The notes under the pieces are model-generated. The model searched no databases and was not told the origin of the DNA. It saw nothing but the letters and a program-made list of their open reading frames with translations. Shown piece after piece: positions 10,429 to 22,036 of a stretch of DNA of 64,000 nt (position 1 is its first letter; each line of letters begins with the position of its first letter). The position numbers and the translations under genes are program-made. This stretch comes from Mantis religiosa (lineage: Eukaryota > Arthropoda > Insecta > Mantodea > Mantidae): the NCBI GenBank assembly GCA_030765055.1, contig CM060958.1, positions 3,159,063 through 3,223,062 of the forward strand. The letters run 5' to 3'.

Positions 10429-11496
10429 ATGGACGCGGCATTGGAAAAGATTTTGGAGAAGATGATGGAAATGAAGGCCAAACTGACCTCGGAAATGAAA
10501 GCAGCAAATGACAACCTCGCTGCGAAAACAGAAGCAGCAAATAATAGCCTGGCCGCGGAACAGACAACGAAGGCGGAGGTGGTAAATAACAACCTGGCCG
10601 CAAATTTGGAGACGACAAATCAGAATCTGACGACAAAGATGGCCGAAATTACCACGGAAATGAAGGCTGCGAACGAGGCCCTCACCGAAAAATTTGAAGA
10701 GCAATTGACCGGCATGAGGGATGACGTGACGGAGCTGGGCAAGCAGATGGGCCAAGTGGACGAGCGCGTCGAAGATCTGGTGAGCCGCGTTGACGAGCTG
10801 GAGGGAAAGGCCGACAGCAACCCAAAGTCCCCGAACGCCAATGTGGAGAACGTCGTCAGCAGGAGGTTAAAGAATTTAAAGGTCGACGCGTCGGGACGCG
10901 ACACATCTGCGCGCGTCAAACCTCCTAAATACGACGGCGTGACAACTTTCGAAGTATTCCACCATTAATTCGACACGGTGGCTAAACACAACAACTGGTC
11001 ACCAGAGGAAGAGGCAGCACTGCTAATAGCTAGTCTCCAGGGACGGGCCGTGAAAGTCCTGAACGCGGTACAGACAACGGCGGCGCCCAAGGACATCTGG
11101 GAGGCCCTGGAGAATCGTTTTGAAAACCACCACTTAGCCGCAGCATACCGCAGCCAGCTAAAGGCAAGGTCACAGCAGTCAGGAGACGCTGCAGGAGTTT
11201 GCCCTGGCAGTTGAGCAACTGGCTAACAAGGCCCTAGTCGACCTCCCACCAGAGTTCGTATCCCGGGAAGCTGTCTACACATTCGTTGACGGGGTACGAG
11301 ACCGGAGATTCGTCAGCACCTAATGCTCGGCGATTATAAAACCATCCACGAGGCGCCAACAGCAGTATTAAGGATGGAGGTGGCCAAGGTAACAGCTATC
11401 CCGACGTCGAGAATGAGGAGTGTCCACTACACCGGAGACAGAAGACCAGCCGATGGACGCCGGCGAACACCTAGTGGCCTGTGTTGGGGTGTGGAC
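10429..11496 (+). pseudogene. G2 Gag, 5' part
   Basis: ATG at 10429 (MDAALEKILEKM) begins a long alanine- and lysine-rich coiled coil (about residues 1-130; repeated AANDNLAAKTEAANN-like heptads), followed by a capsid-like region homologous to G1 (KPPKYDGVTTFEVF, DIWEALENRFENHH, MLGDYKTIHEA). An in-frame TAA at 10966-10968 replaces the residue after FHH. A frameshift near 11185 turns the QEFALAVE segment out of frame and a compensating one near 11310 restores it. The frame reaches CWGVD at the knuckle, where the R1-clade element interrupts it; the rest of the knuckle region continues at 16411. Confidence 0.88.
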
Positions 11497-11827
11497 AAAA
11501 AAAAAAACTCTGCTTTCTTATGTTCCGATGCCTAGATTCTATATCGGAACCTTTTAACTATTTCTTATTTTAATTTATAACTTTATTAATTATAAGAATA
11601 ACTTTTTTAATTGTTTGCAGAAACAATAACCTAAGTGACTGCTAAACTTTGCAGTCAACTAACCTAACAACTATCCTAATTATATTTTTTCTTTTGTTTC
11701 CAAATTAGTCTCTCTCTTCAATTATATATATCGCTGTCAAGTCAGTCCGATTTCTGTCTATATCGCCTTTTTGGTTTATTAGCTCTCCTCCACCCAACTC
11801 TTGGATATTTTCAATTTCAAAATCTCC

Positions 11828-14800
11828 TTATTCCTCTTCTTCTACTGGTATTGCTTCCTCAATTGGATCTCTTCCTATTTTCATATTTCCTTCCATCTCT
11901 CGTCTTTGGAGTCTAGTTGATCGTCTTATTTGTTGAAGTGTTGCAGGTGTAGCCAATTCTATTGGTGTCGATTTCTTAGAAGTTATATATTGTTCCCAAG
12001 CTTTTGTTGAAATGATGTTTGTTATTGTGTCTAACTTATTGAACTCCTCTGCGTCTCTTATTATTTCCCATGTTGTCTTTCCTTGCAGCTCTTGTCTCAA
12101 ATTATCCACTTCTCGATGCTCTTGACATTCGAAAATTTGGTGTTCTGGTGTATCCTCTATGCTGCATGCCGTACATAGACTTGTCGCTCATCTTCCCATC
12201 CTCTTTAAGTAGGTGGCATAAGGTCCATGTCCACTAATAAAATGGATTATTCCTTTAGTCGGTTTGAAGTGGCTCATCCTTAGTCTTTCTTCCATTGTTG
12301 GAAGTAGTTCATAAACTCGACGTCCTTCCTCTATGCTGTCCCATTCGTTTTGCCATTCCTGTAATATTGTCCTTTTAATTTGCATCCTTGTCTCACATTC
12401 TACACCTACTATTTCTCGTACTTTTTGCCGGTTATTCTTTCTTCTCCAGTATTCTGCACCTCTATATCTTATGATCAAGTCCATCGGCCATATCCCTAGG
12501 ATTACGAATAGAGCCATCGTGGGGGTGGTCTTAGTTCCGCCTGCATACCGTAAAAGTATATGTCTTTGTGTTCTTCTTATTAGTATTTTGTTTCTTTTAT
12601 TGCAAAGCCTTTGAGCCCATGTACTTGCTCCGTATCCCATAATCCCAGCTGCAATACTTGTATGATACAATTTGATGATATCGGTGGGTAATTTAAAATT
12701 CCTTTGAATCAACTACGTCATCACTTTTGAAGTTTTGTGCCTTATGTAATCAATATGCGTATTAAAAGTCAAATTCTCGTCAACAATTATACCTAAGTAT
12801 TTGAAACTTTGCCTTCTTGGTATCGGTGCATTGTTTATTCTAATTACTGGGTTCCTCTTTAGTTTACCTTTCGTTACTACATAAGCTGATTTTGAGGATG
12901 TGATGGTTAGTTTTACGTCATTGCACCAGTCTTGCAAGGTCTCAGTGATATTCTTAGCCTTGTTTTCTATTTCTTTACGATTATTCCCATCTATAATTAC
13001 CATCAGATCATCTGCATACGCTATAACTTCTGGTGTGGAATTTATATGTCTTAATCTCTCCAGAATTGGTTCAGTTAGTATATCCCAAAAGATAGGACCC
13101 AATATTGACCCTTGAGGGCATCCTTTTGTAACATCTCTGATTAATTTTCTGCTTTCAGCTACTAATGTTACGGTTCTGTCTTTACAGTAGTCCCTCAACA
13201 TATTATATAAACATCTTGGATAATCTTTGTCTCTCATAATTTTGAACAATTCTGGCCACCACAGATTATCGAATGCACCAGAAATGTCAAAGAATATATT
13301 TATGACATACTTATTGGGATTTGATTTTATGTTCTCTAATGCTTTATTTATTGCATCATCAGTTGATCTATGCTTCCGAAATCCATACTGAGTGTCTGTC
13401 ATGCCTATCATAGTCCTAAACTCATGTATACGTTTACTTAATAGTTTTTCTTGGATCTTTCCTATAGTGTTTAGCAAACACACTGGTCTGTAGGATTTTT
13501 CTTCCGTAGGATCTTTATCTTTTGCTTTTTTCAGAATTACCACGTTTGCATTTTTCCAACAGTATGGTATTCTTCCTTCGTATATACACTCATTAAATAG
13601 CTCTGTAAGAATAGGAACTAGTAGTTCTTCCAACGCCATTATTACTTCTGAAGGTATTCCATCTGGTTCAGGTGATTTCCTTGTTCTACAGTCTGTGATT
13701 GCTAATCGAACTTCTGATTTATCAAACGGATACATTAACCTCTCTCTGTTGTAGTTTCCTTTGAAAGCATCTCTTTTCTTTCTCTGATCATCGTTTTCTC
13801 CTTCCAGTATATCCAATGGTAATAGTTTGTTCAATAAATGATTTGTTGATTCTAGCCACGTTCTTGTCATTTGACCATCATCCCTTTTGAGTGTAGATAT
13901 AACCTCCGGTACATTAACTTTCTCCATTGCAATCTTGTATAGGATTCCCCATGCATTATTTGATAATTTTTCTTTGACAAACTTGTCCCAGGAATTTTGT
14001 CTGGATTCCTCTAGAGTTATCTCATATTTTTCTTTTATTCTTCTAAAGATATTTAGATTCCTCTCTCTTTCTTCTGAGATGACTGTTCTCTGATATATTC
14101 TTCTTGCTTTCCTTACTTTACTTCTTAACTTTTGAAGTTTTTCGTTCCATACATTCCGTTCATTAATCTTTGGTTTCATCTTTGGTTTTCTTCATAACAT
14201 TTTGCACACTTTCTGTGATTTTCTTCGCCTTAGTGTCAATGTTATCATCATCAAGGATTGCCGGTAATCTAAATTCTTGGATAATATTCTGTTTATCTAT
14301 ATTTTTAACTATGTATCTAGTTGGTCCAGTATGTAATGGTACTTCATTCTTCATCCTTACTACATAGTCAAATAATATTAGATTGTGGTCGCTAGAAGTC
14401 TGTTGTTGTGTTACCTTCCAGTTTATTATTTTGGATACAATATATCCTCTAGCTAAAGTAACGTCTATGTTTTCTTCTGCTCCAGCCCTTCCTTGAAACG
14501 TATAAGGATTATTTCTTTGATTCAAGACCTCCAAACCATATTCTTGGATTAGTTCTTCCATTTTGTTTCCATTTCCGTCAGGATTTTTACTTCCCCATAG
14601 AACTGATTTTGCATTGGCATCTAGTGTTATTAATATTGCCTCCCTATTGTATTGGTCCAGAATTTCTCTAGTCTTTTGCAAGTGCAGTTCTATATTGTCT
14701 CTATAATGATAGTATTGATTTATCAGAATATTGGTTTTACCTCTATAGGTCATTTCTAGACAACATAGCCATCATTGTGTTGCGCTATTTTAACTATTTG

Positions 14801-14983
14801 TATTTGTTTGTTAAATACAATAATGATAGCTTGAGGACTTGTACCTGTTGTTATAATTCTACTACCAATTGGCATATGTACCACTTTTCCTCGCAAGGTG
14901 TACGGTTCTTGTATACAAAGGATATCTATTTTTTGCTCTTCTGCCAATTTACGTAGTTCCAGCATGACCATTTTACTACACAT
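11828..14983 (-). pseudogene. R1-clade ORF2: endonuclease, reverse transcriptase, C-terminal zinc finger
   Basis: Polyprotein that would nick target DNA and reverse-transcribe the element. From 14983: an AP-endonuclease start with ILCIQEPYTLRG, then DANAKSVLWGS and SDHNLILFD (14163-14753). The RT follows (12713-14179) with SPEPDGIPSEVI, a GFRKHRSTDDAI palm segment, FFDISGAFDNLWW, KGCPQGSILGPIFW and the catalytic AYADDLMVII. The thumb and linker (12188-12712) carry the R1-like LRYAGGTKTTP. A C-terminal C-x2-C...H...C finger lies at 12110-12187 and a tail at 11828-12109. Breaks: frameshifts near 14755 and 14170, TAG at 12713-12715, TGA at 12188. The long open RT shows the copy decayed only moderately. 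Confidence 0.88.
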
Positions 14984-15027
14984 AGCGTTAACTTGTCCAA
15001 ATCATGTTGCATTCTTGATTATAATTA

Positions 15028-16222
15028 TTAGCCATAATTTGTTCTTGATATGATTCTTTCCCTCAGCATTGCATATGTTGGACATTGTCGTTTCTCTTCT
15101 TTGTTCTCTGTGCAAATCTTCTTTCTTAGGCTACATGGTATGCATTTCCTCTGTTGCTCTTTCTTATCACAGTCCTTTCTGTCATGCCCTTCCTCACCAC
15201 AGTAAGCACATTTGCTATGTTCACTTTTACAAAACTTAGCTATGTGTCCAGGATCCTGACATTTGAGGCATCTAGGGACTGTTATAAAGTCCTTTACGCT
15301 AACCGATTGAAAGCCAATATATAGTCTTCCTAACATTACAATGCGCCTTCTTAACAATGGTTCGACCTCCATGACATGGTGAACTGTTGCCTTATTTCTT
15401 GGTCCCGTTTAGAATCTTAAGTTGATTTATTGTCGAAGTCTTCCCAAGACATATCATCAAAGTTTTGTAAATACATATTTCGTTTTATTTCCTCCTCTTT
15501 CACTCCAGCTAGTACACCGTAAATTATTACTAGAGGATTTCTCCTTTTGGGTTCTTCCATCTTTAGATCTTTCTCCTTCAAATTTTTACTATTCATTATC
15601 TTTTGAATATCCTCCTTAGTTTCGGTTTCCACTATTAATGTCCTTTCCGTAGCCTTTATAAAGCTAATCTTTATTTTCTCCTGAGCTGGCTTTAAGTTCT
15701 TACTTACTATTTCCTGAACTTCTTTGGTTGTTTTTCCTTTTGCAGATGAGATAAATAAAGTATGTTTCTGTTTTCTTGCAGTTTTTTCTATTTTTCTATA
15801 TTCTCAACTGTCTTTGGTTTTTGTAATACTTGTGAGAAACTTGCAGCCAAGGGTTGTATTGCTGTTGTTTCTTTGCGAATGGCTAATTCCGTTCTCAATT
15901 TAATATTTTCTTCCTTTAACTTATTAAATTTCTCAACAATATTTGCCAAGTTACTAAATATCGCTTTCTTTCCATTCACAGACATTTTGTCGGCACCTAC
16001 TATTGAATTCATTTCTTGAATTATCTTTGTAATGTCGTGTTCAGATGGATATTTATATACTGCATCATCTACAGTAATTTCAATACCTTTAGCATCTTTG
16101 TCATGTCCGGCAATTTCTTTCGAGGTCGAGGCAGCATCCGGAGATCTTACCAACGACCTCTTGGGGGTGAAGATTTCTTTTTCAGTTGCATCCTGTGACT
16201 TACTGAATTTCCCTCTGTCCAT
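15028..16222 (-). pseudogene. R1-clade ORF1 (Gag-like nucleic-acid-binding protein)
   Basis: Starts at ATG 16222 (MDRGKFSKSQD). It shows a charged N-terminus, a coiled-coil stretch (NIVEKFNKLKEENIKLRTEL), then a region in other frames (15417-15632) and, at 15028-15372, an RNA-binding part with zinc knuckles: CLKCQDPGHIAKFC (CX2CX4HX4C) and CAYCGEEGHDRKDC (CX2CX4HX4C), with a third cysteine cluster after them. Those knuckles are typical of R1/I-type ORF1. The three pieces lie in three different frames, so at least two frameshifts have occurred. Confidence 0.82.
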
Positions 16223-16410
16223 TTTTTAAGCTCCTCTCGGCCTATAGAGTACAAAACTCACTCTATAGCTCAGGGTCGGGGACGTGAACCCGGGAGCAAG
16301 TCCTGACAGCCACCTACAGTCGCGTACACACGCAAGACACTGTAGATGTAATCTCACACTAGTCACCTTGACAGGGGGTTAACTGTCAAAACTTCCGACC
16401 CCAGGGGCCG

Positions 16411-17360
16411 GGTGTGGACAGCCCGGACACCTGGAGAGAGACTGCCAACACCAGGAAGAGCAGCAGGAAAACGAGTAAGGGCCGTCGTGGAGAGGGGCAC
16501 GTCGGCGCCATCACCACCATCCCCTCGAGTGACACTGCGTGCCGTCAGCCGGCGTAAGGATGACAGCCTCATCGCGGACGGTTAGGTGAGAGGGAAGCCG
16601 TAGCGTGCTGGTGGACACCGGGGCGGCCGTGGCCATCATCAGACCTGACATGGCGAAGGGTTTGCCGACAAGGAGGCCGAGCCGACCATACCAGCTTGTG
16701 ACGGCATCGAGTGACACCTTTCCTGTGGAGAAGGAGGCCCTGCTAAAGTTGACCTTGGGAAGGAGTGCCGTACGTCTGTGGGTGTTCGTCGCGAAGGTGG
16801 CTGAAGAGGTGATACTGGTATTGGATGCCCTCAGGAGCCACGAGGCGACTGTCGACGTCGGCAGGAAGGTCCTGCGGCTCAATGGAAAAGAGGTGATACT
16901 CCGGCAACCAGATGAACGCCTTGGAATATGCAGGGTCATCTTGAAGGATGACGTGGTGGTCCCCGCGAGAAGTGAGGTGATGATGGCGCGACCGGAAGGT
17001 CAGCGGACGAAGAACGTGATGCTGGACCAGATGACGCCTGTACACGGACTCTGTGTAGCCAGGACAGTGTTACCGTGCCGAGAGGAGGTGCCAGTGAGGC
17101 TGCTCAACCTAGCAGACACCGATCACGACGTCCAGGCCGGAACGGAGCTGGAGACGTGCAAACCCGTGGTCAGCGTGACAGCTATCGACAAGACACAGGA
17201 CCCGGTGCCGACGCAACACCTGGGGCCCCGGCTGGGAGGCTTATTGGAGAGAGCGGCCGACCACCTGACCACAGAACAGCTGGAGAAAGTTCGGCAATTA
17301 CTGAGGCGATACCAACGCGTCTTCAGCCAAGGCGATAGTGACTACGGCCGTACGCATTAA
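16411..17360 (+). pseudogene. G2 end of Gag and aspartic protease
   Basis: After the right copy of the R1-element target duplication, G2 resumes with the rest of the zinc-knuckle coding sequence, again in a frame offset from upstream gag. Protease follows: MLVDTGAAVAIIRPD at about 16603-16650 carries the D-T-G active site, with a second strand VILVLDALRSHEA near 16810-16840. Stops just upstream (16540-16600) separate gag and protease. The frame is open from 16605 to the TAA at 17358-17360 and continues into RT in the same frame. Confidence 0.85.
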
Positions 17361-18662
17361 GTGCTTCACCGCATCGGCACCGGGGACGCCCGGCCTATTC
17401 GGCAACCACCTAGATGCCTTCCGCTGGCGAAGCAAGGGGCGGTACGAGACATGCTGGATGGCATGAGATACAGGGGAGTGATTGAAGAGTCTGACACCCC
17501 TTGGTGTCCCCCTGTAGTTCTGGTGACGAAGAAGAACGGCGAGCTACTCTTCTGCGTGGACTACAGGAGGCTGAATGCTCTCACCCGGAAGGACTGTTTC
17601 CCCTTACCCCGGATTGACGACACCCTGGATACGCTAGCTGGTGCATGATGGTTCTCGACCCTGGCCCTGAAGTCGGGTTACTGGCAGGTGGCTCTAGACC
17701 CGAGAGACCAGGAGAAGACTGCTTTCTCGACAGGCCAAGGGCTTTGGCAGTTCACAGTTATGCCTTTTGGCCTCTGCAATTCACCAGCCACATTTTAACG
17801 CCTCATGGAATCAGTAATGAGATGATTGACATATGACACATGCCTGCTATGCCTGGACGACATCATCATCGTCAGCAAGACGTTCGAAGACCATCTCGAC
17901 AACCTGAGCAAGGTGTTACAGAAACTGCAGGCAACTATCTTGAAGCTGAACGCAAAGAATTGCCAGCTCTTCTGCAAAAAAGTGAACTACTTGGGCCACA
18001 TAGTCTCAGCAACCGGAGTGGCCACAGACCCGGAGAAAACCCAGGCTGTGAGAGATTGGCCTCGGCCAAAGGATAAGTGAGAGTTGCGCAGTTTCCTGGG
18101 GCTATGCAGTTATTACCGCCGTTTCATAAAGGGGTTCTCCAACATCGCCAAACCCCTTACCCGCCTGACAGAGGAACAACGACCCTATGTGTGGACGGAG
18201 GACGCTGAACACGCTTTACATCACCTGAAGAAGACTCTGTGCGTGCTCCTATTTCCACAACCAGGCGGCGCCTTTATTGTGGACAAGGACGCCAGCGATC
18301 ATTGCATTAGAGGCGTTCTATCGCAAATTCAGGATGGCCACGAGCGGATGATAGCCTACTACAGCAGGACGTTATCCAAGGCAGAGAAGAACTACTGCGT
18401 CACCCGCCGAGAATTACTGGCGGTAGCAAAGACCTTGGAGCATTTCCACAAGTACCTGTACGGTCAGCCATTCCACCAGAGGACTGACCATTCCACCCTA
18501 ACCTGTCTATTGAGCTTTAAGAACCTGAAAGGCCAGACTGCACATTGGGTCCAGAGGCTGCAGGAGTACGATCTCACGCCAGAACATCGTAGAGGGAAGG
18601 GCCACGGTAACGCAGACGCCATGTCTCGAAGACCCTGCCCAGAGGAGTGCAGCCAATGCTGA
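17361..18662 (+). pseudogene. G2 reverse transcriptase and RNase H
   Basis: RT in one frame with stops at 17358, 17646, about 17796, about 17823 and 18078. Order: RQPPRCLPLAKQ, RGVIEESDTPW, LVTKKNGELLFC, FPLPRIDD, (stop), QFTVMPFGLCNSPATF, (stops), LLCLDDIIIVSKTF, NYLGHIVS, RSFLGLCSYYRRF. The catalytic YLDD has become CLDD, while G1 keeps YLDD. RNase H follows (AFIVDKDASDHC, YYSRTLSKAEKNYC, RELLAVAKTLEHF, RTDHSTL) and closes with NADAMSRRPCP. The final stop at 18660-18662 precedes a spacer with a frame change before integrase. Confidence 0.9.
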
Positions 18663-20031
18663 AGAGTGGAAGAAAAGGAGCGTGCCGCAGCAGTCTGAGT
18701 AGTCACGACAGCATCTGCGGATGGCTGGGATAGCACAGGCCTGAGGAGGGAGCAGCTGGTGGACGCAGACTTGGGGCCATTCTTGAGAGAAGTGGAGGCA
18801 GGGACAAGACCAACCTGGGAGGACATCGCACCGAGGAGCGCCACCTACAAGTCGTACTAGGCCCAATGGGATTCATTGAAGACAAGAGAGGGGGTGCTGT
18901 TCCGGGTATGGGAATCGCATGATAGGAAGACGCAGAGGGAGCAGTTGGTGCTTCCCCGAAGTAAGGTCCCGGAAGTAAATGCACGCCGGTACTTCAGGAG
19001 GACACCTGGGAGCAAACCGGACGATCGACAAACTCCGACAGCGCTACTACTGGCTGAAGCTCCGAGCAAATCCTGAGAGATGGTGCCATCAATATCACGC
19101 GTGCGCAGCCAGTCGCGGCCCCCAGACTAGGTGCCGGAGTCGCATGCAGCAGTACAACGTCGGAGCGCCATTCGAAAGGATCGCCGTCGACATAGCTGGA
19201 CCATTTCCCGTGTCCGATCGAGGCAACAAGTACCTGATGGTGGTTGTGTACTACTTCACCAAGTGGCCGGAAGTGTATGCCATTCCGAACCAGGAGGCGA
19301 AGACAATCACGGACAGCCTTGTGGAGCAAGTGTTCTGCCGATTTGAGGTGCCGTTAGAGCTTCACAGTGACCAGGGCACTAATTTTGAATGCAACCTGAT
19401 GAAGGAGGCACTAGAGGGTATTGGGGTAAACATGACCTGCACCACACCCCTACATTCACAGTCGGATGGCATGGTCGAGAGGTACATCAAGACCTTAAAG
19501 GAGTACCTGAGGAAGGTCGTGGCCAGCCATCAGCGAGACTGGGACGTCAAGGTGCCACTGTTCTTGCTGGCCTACCGCTCGTCAACACACGGTACCACTG
19601 GGATGACAACAGCCAGTTTAATGTTCGGCCGAGAGTTACGCCTCCCAGGTGATATGGCTTTTGGAAGCCCCCCGGACGCAAAACTGCCAGCAACCGTGTC
19701 TGTGGAGAACCTAGTGGACCATCTCCACGACATGCATGAGATGGCTCGACAGAACATCCAGAAGGAGAGCGACCGCATGAAGACCCAATACGACAGGCAA
19801 GCCAACAGCCAAGGGTTCCAGCAGGGTGACCTAGTCTGGTTGTACCGCCCTACTTGGACCAAGGGACGCTGTCCGAAGCTCCAGCAACCATGGCAAGGAC
19901 CGTACCGTGTGGTGAAGAGGAATAACGACGTGGTCTACCGCATCCAGAAGGTGCCCCGAGGGAAGATGCTGGTGGTACACCTGGATCGTCTGGCCCGCTG
20001 CGATGGTTCTGTTCGGGACGACCAGCCTTGA
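18663..20031 (+). pseudogene. G2 integrase region
   Basis: From 18979 the frame is open for 350 codons to the stop at 20029-20031. Zinc-binding part: HAGTSGGHLGANRTIDKL with the cysteine pair altered (CHQYHAC; G1 has CGQCHEC). Catalytic core: VDIAGPF, HSDQGTNFE and GMVERYIKTL supply the D,D,E residues. A chromodomain-less C-terminal half holds QGDLVWLYRP, WQGPYRVV and a VHLDRLARCDG tail, the GPY/F type. It is the best-preserved gene of G2, but a frame break near 18975 cuts it from RNase H and the second zinc-pair cysteine is missing. It ends 11 bases before the 3' LTR, with the purine tract between. Confidence 0.9.
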
Positions 20032-20042
20032 GGAGGGAGCAG

Positions 20043-20291
20043 TGTAGCGGAACGGGCATTGAAGTTTCGGCGCAAATAGATAATAAATGAATAGGTTTCA
20101 CGTAGATAACGAACTTGTGTAAACAGATAGTGCCAGCAAGCAAGGCAACTGAGGCAAAGACCTCGCCGGGTAGATTAAGCTACGTTTCTCGAAGGTGATA
20201 GAGTGTTCGAATTATGTAACTAGATGCCTTGTATTCCAGAAACCTCTAGTGATTGACAGAACAGTCTGGTAATCATGAATGGAGATATAAA

Positions 20292-20322
<31 letters not shown>

Positions 20323-20712
20323 GTAATTTACGTCCACCCCAACGTTAAGTTATATCTGACGGTGAATGAATTGGTTGAAATGATGCTCAAATGAGTCCAG
20401 GGTCCATGGAGCTTAGAGTTGCCCGACATTCGTCTTGAAGGATAAATATAAAAGGGATTGTGAAACGCTAGCAGGATAGTTGTAGTTGTGAAACAGTTGT
20501 TGTAAACAAGAGTGAGTAAGCAGTTGTTGTGTAACAGTCAGTGTTGTAACGAGAGCTAATGTAATCAGTTGCAAGTGTTTGTTAATGTCCTCGACCTTGG
20601 AAGATTGATGTAATGTTGTACGTGAATATTAGACAGTGTATTGCTACGGAAATAAAGGAGATTTTAATTTCTGCAACTCGACCTTTTAGTTCCACGAACC
20701 CACAAAGTTACA
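20043..20712 (+). repeat. 3' LTR of Gypsy element G2, interrupted by a SINE
   Basis: TGTAGCGG...AAGTTACA. It is 670 bp long because a 152-bp SINE plus a 9-bp duplication lies in it; without these it is 509 bp, matching the 508-bp 5' LTR. The insertion is at the TATA box. Confidence 0.9.
20294..20445 (-). mobile_element. 5'-truncated SINE in the G2 3' LTR
   Basis: A 152-bp insert flanked by ATATAAAAG at 20285-20293 and 20446-20454; the 5' LTR has a single copy at the same place. It starts with a run of 29 T (the poly(A) tail of a minus-strand copy). The body contains AACGTTAAGTTATATCTGAC and the reverse complement of GACGAATGTCGGG and CATTTGAGCATCATTTCA, which match the SINE at 38764-39250. 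The tRNA-like head is missing. Confidence 0.85.
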
Positions 20713-20927
20713 TTATTTATATTTTGAGCCTTGGCAACTCTGAATGTTGCATGTGCATTACGATGTCTCCAATGGAAAGTTTGACATGGTTGACCATAAT
20801 CTACTTCAGATATTTTGTCAATATAGCGTCATTTTGTTTGTTTACATTAACTTAAAAATTGTATCTCAACAAAAACATGGAATGAACTCGGAAAGTTTCC
20901 TTACAATGATTCATTACAGCTTTTAAT
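20713..20927. other. Flank of G2
   Basis: Unique-looking AT-rich sequence directly after the 3' LTR (TTATTTATATTTTG). No feature recognised. Confidence 0.4.
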
Positions 20928-21170
20928 GTGGATTATCAAGACAAGAGCATCGTTCAACTAACTTCCACATTTGCCGACAAAGCTCCATCTTTTGTCTCTG
21001 TGAAACGCTGGTATAACGGCGTGGCCGCCGTTCGCTCAGCGAGTCGTCCAACATCAGTATTTGATCAGATGTTATGGATAATAACACAACTAGATTTTGT
21101 AAGCTCTGAAGAGTTGCCAAAATTTCTCCATCAACATTTGTGCAATTTAAGTTTAAATCTTTTGTAGAAA
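20928..21170 (+). pseudogene. Mariner-type transposase N-terminal fragment
   Basis: An open stretch of 79 codons with FADKAPSFVSVKRWYNGV and SASRPTSVFDQM, recalling the helix-turn-helix and linker of mariner-like transposases (DKAPSxxTVKRWxxEF...GRPTSV). Only the DNA-binding part remains, without the catalytic DDD region, and the linker around AAVRSASRP is altered. A fragment, not a gene. Confidence 0.6.
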
Positions 21171-21837
21171 TAGAAGAGTGGACATATTGTAGCACCATTA
21201 TTTGGTAAGCTGGAACTGTCAGGAATGAATGAATGAATGAACGAAAGAAAGAATTGGACAAATTTAGTAACAGTGATGTCCAAATTAACTCTCAGTCACT
21301 TACACTTTATTTTTTTGAGGTACTAGTTGATGAAGTTGCTGCTGCCTTCTCTCTGGGGGTGCAACTTATCAAATTATCAACTAGTGCAATTTGAAAGTTC
21401 ATTAAGGAGCGAGTAAGGACATACTGACATGGAGACAGTTGTTTATATTAGTGATGGGTCGATACCAACTTTTCTTGATACATGATGCTTTCCGCGATAT
21501 ATCGATACCGCCATCTCTGCTTTCAGTTTCAATACAATATAGAATGTTGGTAGAACTGTGCAATGCCAATAAAATTACTCAGGTGTACACATTTAATAAG
21601 ACAAAATTTAAAACCATCAGTGTTCTTATTTTTAAACTCTACATTAGACATTTAAAAACAAAACAGTCCACTTTTATAAGCTTTTGTTCAAAAATACTAG
21701 CATTTTCACCGTTTCGGGGTCAAGTCTACTTCTTTTTCTGTCACACATGACTCCTGCTGTACTAAATAGTATTTCAGAGAAAACTGTTGTACGTGGGATA
21801 CACCACCATATGCTGACTGCACTCATTTCTCAGGCGG
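21171..21837. other. Spacer with a GAAT/GAAA simple-repeat patch
   Basis: AT-rich. A short (GAAT)n-(GAAA)n patch lies at 21224-21252. No gene seen. Confidence 0.4.
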
Positions 21838-22036
21838 AGACACCTCGATGACAGCGAAGATTACGATGACCCAGGATGAATTACAGTATTTACCGAAGGG
21901 CACACTTCACATGGGCTAGACAGAGGAGAAGACGCGGATAGCGCTGACTTAAAATAGACAACACAGAGCCAGAAATCGAACTCGGAACCTCAGCACGAGA
22001 GTCGCGAACGAAACCACTGCGCTACCCCGGCAATAA
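21838..22036 (-). mobile_element. tRNA-derived SINE
   Basis: On the minus strand the head reads GGGGTAGCGCAGTGG...AGTTCGATTTC, matching RNA polymerase III box A (TAGCGCAGTGG) and a slightly altered box B at the usual distance. A non-tRNA body follows down to about 21838. Target duplications were not clear. It could be an old SINE of a family different from that at 38764. Confidence 0.65.

Larger units (their letters stand above)
11498..16409 (-). mobile_element. R1-clade-like non-LTR retrotransposon inserted in G2 gag
   Basis: A 4.9-kb element, minus strand, flanked by an 11-bp duplication GGGTGTGGACA at 11487-11497 and 16410-16420 that matches the uninterrupted site in G1. It has a 5' untranslated region (16223-16409), a gag-like ORF1 with zinc knuckles, and ORF2 with an apurinic endonuclease, reverse transcriptase and a C-terminal CCHC-type motif. 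Its 3' end next to the duplication is a run of T on the element strand (A on the plus strand, 11498-11507) rather than poly(A). It looks full-length but is broken in both ORFs. Confidence 0.9.
9875..20712 (+). mobile_element. Gypsy-type LTR retrotransposon G2, older, interrupted by other insertions
   Basis: A plus-strand relative of G1. It has a 5' LTR (9875-10382), a likely primer-binding site from 10385 (TGGTGTCAGGAAGCGGG), gag, pol with protease, RT, RNase H and integrase, the purine tract GAGGAGGGAGCAG, and a 3' LTR (20043-20712). About 5.8 kb remains after removing the R1-clade insert (11498-16409) and the SINE (20294-20445). The LTRs differ at roughly 30 or more positions by eye (about 6-7%) once the SINE is excluded, so it is older than G1. 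A clear target duplication is not seen: ATAT on the left versus TTAT on the right. Confidence 0.92.

Noticed and set aside
9871..20716. ATAT/TTAT as the target duplication of G2
   Set aside because: Only three of four bases match and the left copy coincides with G1's own duplication, so it cannot be shown.
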